DNA of 64,000 nucleotides from Gambelia wislizenii (taxonomy: Eukaryota > Chordata > Lepidosauria > Squamata > Crotaphytidae). Position numbers and translations under genes: made by a program. Shown one piece after another: positions 63,260 through 64,000 of the stretch. Location of the stretch: assembly GCA_030847615.1 (NCBI GenBank), contig JAUMIR010000003.1, positions 334,433,756 to 334,497,755 of the forward strand, in the 5' to 3' direction. Under the pieces are notes generated by a model. That model was not told the DNA's origin. It made no database searches and worked only from the letters and a program-made list of their open reading frames with translations. How positions within the stretch are numbered: the first letter of the stretch is position 1; each line of letters begins with the position of its first letter.

Positions 63260-64000
63260 TGAGAGAATTTTGTTTTCTAGGTAGTGCAATTAATAGTTGT
63301 GTAATAAGCAGAAATCTCATGAAACTTTTACCACAAGCATGATTTGATTATCTTTTGACGGACTACAAAAAACAATATCTGAACCTCTGAAGCTCTGAAA
63401 AGGTGTTGTGTCCTTAAAAAGAAAACACCCAAAAACTTAACACATTTTTAAAAATGTGTTAAGTATTCTGTATCTCTTCAACTAGTCTGCTGCCCTCAGG
63501 TGTGATGGAAGACCCTTTCCCAGTACCACTATTGAAATAAGATGCAACTGCCAATCCAGCCAGCTTCTGTATGTAGAACTGTGGGGGAGGGTGCCATCTT
63601 GTCCTTTTCTTCAGCCAGCCAAATGACTTGGCTCAACCCTGCTGATCTTTATAGATAAAAAATCAATTATTTTGTCTCTATGGAGTAAGCCTGAATCTCT
63701 GAATGGCAGCTATATCAAAATGGAAGCTATATCTACCTGCACCTGAGGTAAAGCATAGAATCCTATTGAACTGAATAAACATTATTATTTACATAATGTA
63801 ATTGCATTGACATAATTGAAATTTATTATTCTTTTAGAAAAAGAAAATCTCAGTCTATATCAATTTATACTCAGTATAGGTAGTTCTAATGAAAAAAAAA
63901 TAATTAAAATGGAGCACTGACTTTTAAAATGAGATGAAAGAAGGGAAGAAAGCACACAGCCAAGACTGTAAGCAAACATTGAATCAGGTGGAGTGAGAGG
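63260..64000. other. No feature recognised
   Basis: AT-rich sequence; a short AACACATTTTTAAAAATGTG palindrome lies at about 63439-63459. Confidence 0.5.

Noticed and set aside
1..64000. A novel multi-gene host or defence system
   Set aside because: No host coding sequence, operon-like order or conserved gene cluster was found; all recognisable coding sequence is transposon-derived.

Overview
The window looks like intergenic DNA from a squamate reptile (lizard or snake). The sequence basis is a mixture of repeats: CR1 LINE tails ending in the ATTCTATG microsatellite, Penelope-like element (PLE) termini, a DIRS tyrosine-recombinase retrotransposon, a 5S-rRNA-derived SINE of the type known from Sauria, an APE-type LINE, and very many short inverted-repeat DNA elements. 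I found no host protein-coding exon, tRNA, functional rRNA gene or CRISPR array. Every ORF with recognisable homology belongs to a retroelement and nearly all are broken. The assignment to squamates is inference from repeat content.

Layout. 0-25 kb: miniature inverted-repeat elements; a decayed DIRS-type relic on the minus strand (2.3-4.2 kb) with SGNH-hydrolase blocks; a PLE reverse-transcriptase fragment (6.7-7.2 kb); two Tigger-like elements carrying nested LINE fragments (9.5 and 23.8 kb); an intact-frame 3' piece of an APE-type LINE (12.3-13.2 kb); PLE termini (18.1, 19.3 kb); a 96-nt hairpin (18.9 kb); a near-perfect 331-bp palindrome (21.2 kb); and a 5S-derived SINE (21.6 kb). 25-45 kb: more miniature elements, CR1 tails at 29.3, 39.0 and 44.8 kb, and a full-length 3,981-bp APE-type LINE (30,211-34,191) with a 13-bp target duplication. 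45-51 kb: a GC-rich DIRS retrotransposon with gag, RT, RNase H and tyrosine recombinase remnants, a CCAAT/GC-box cluster at its head and an E-box-rich minisatellite at its tail. 51-64 kb: three more CR1 tails, two composite PLE/MITE units, foldback elements and unremarkable AT-rich DNA.

The main pattern is one abundant miniature-element family (called family 1 here). It has about 17 copies with termini resembling GGAGATTTTCAGAC or GGACTTTATCAGA and 3-bp target duplications (TTA, TGA, TGT, AGT, TAA), which fits a PIF/Harbinger-type mechanism. Three copies sit at the same position inside PLE terminal repeats, in the presumed hammerhead-ribozyme stem II. One copy has become a near-perfect palindrome. 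Nothing here works as a host pathway; the interest lies in transposon structure, nesting and targeting. Element boundaries are exact only where target duplications are quoted; otherwise they are approximate.
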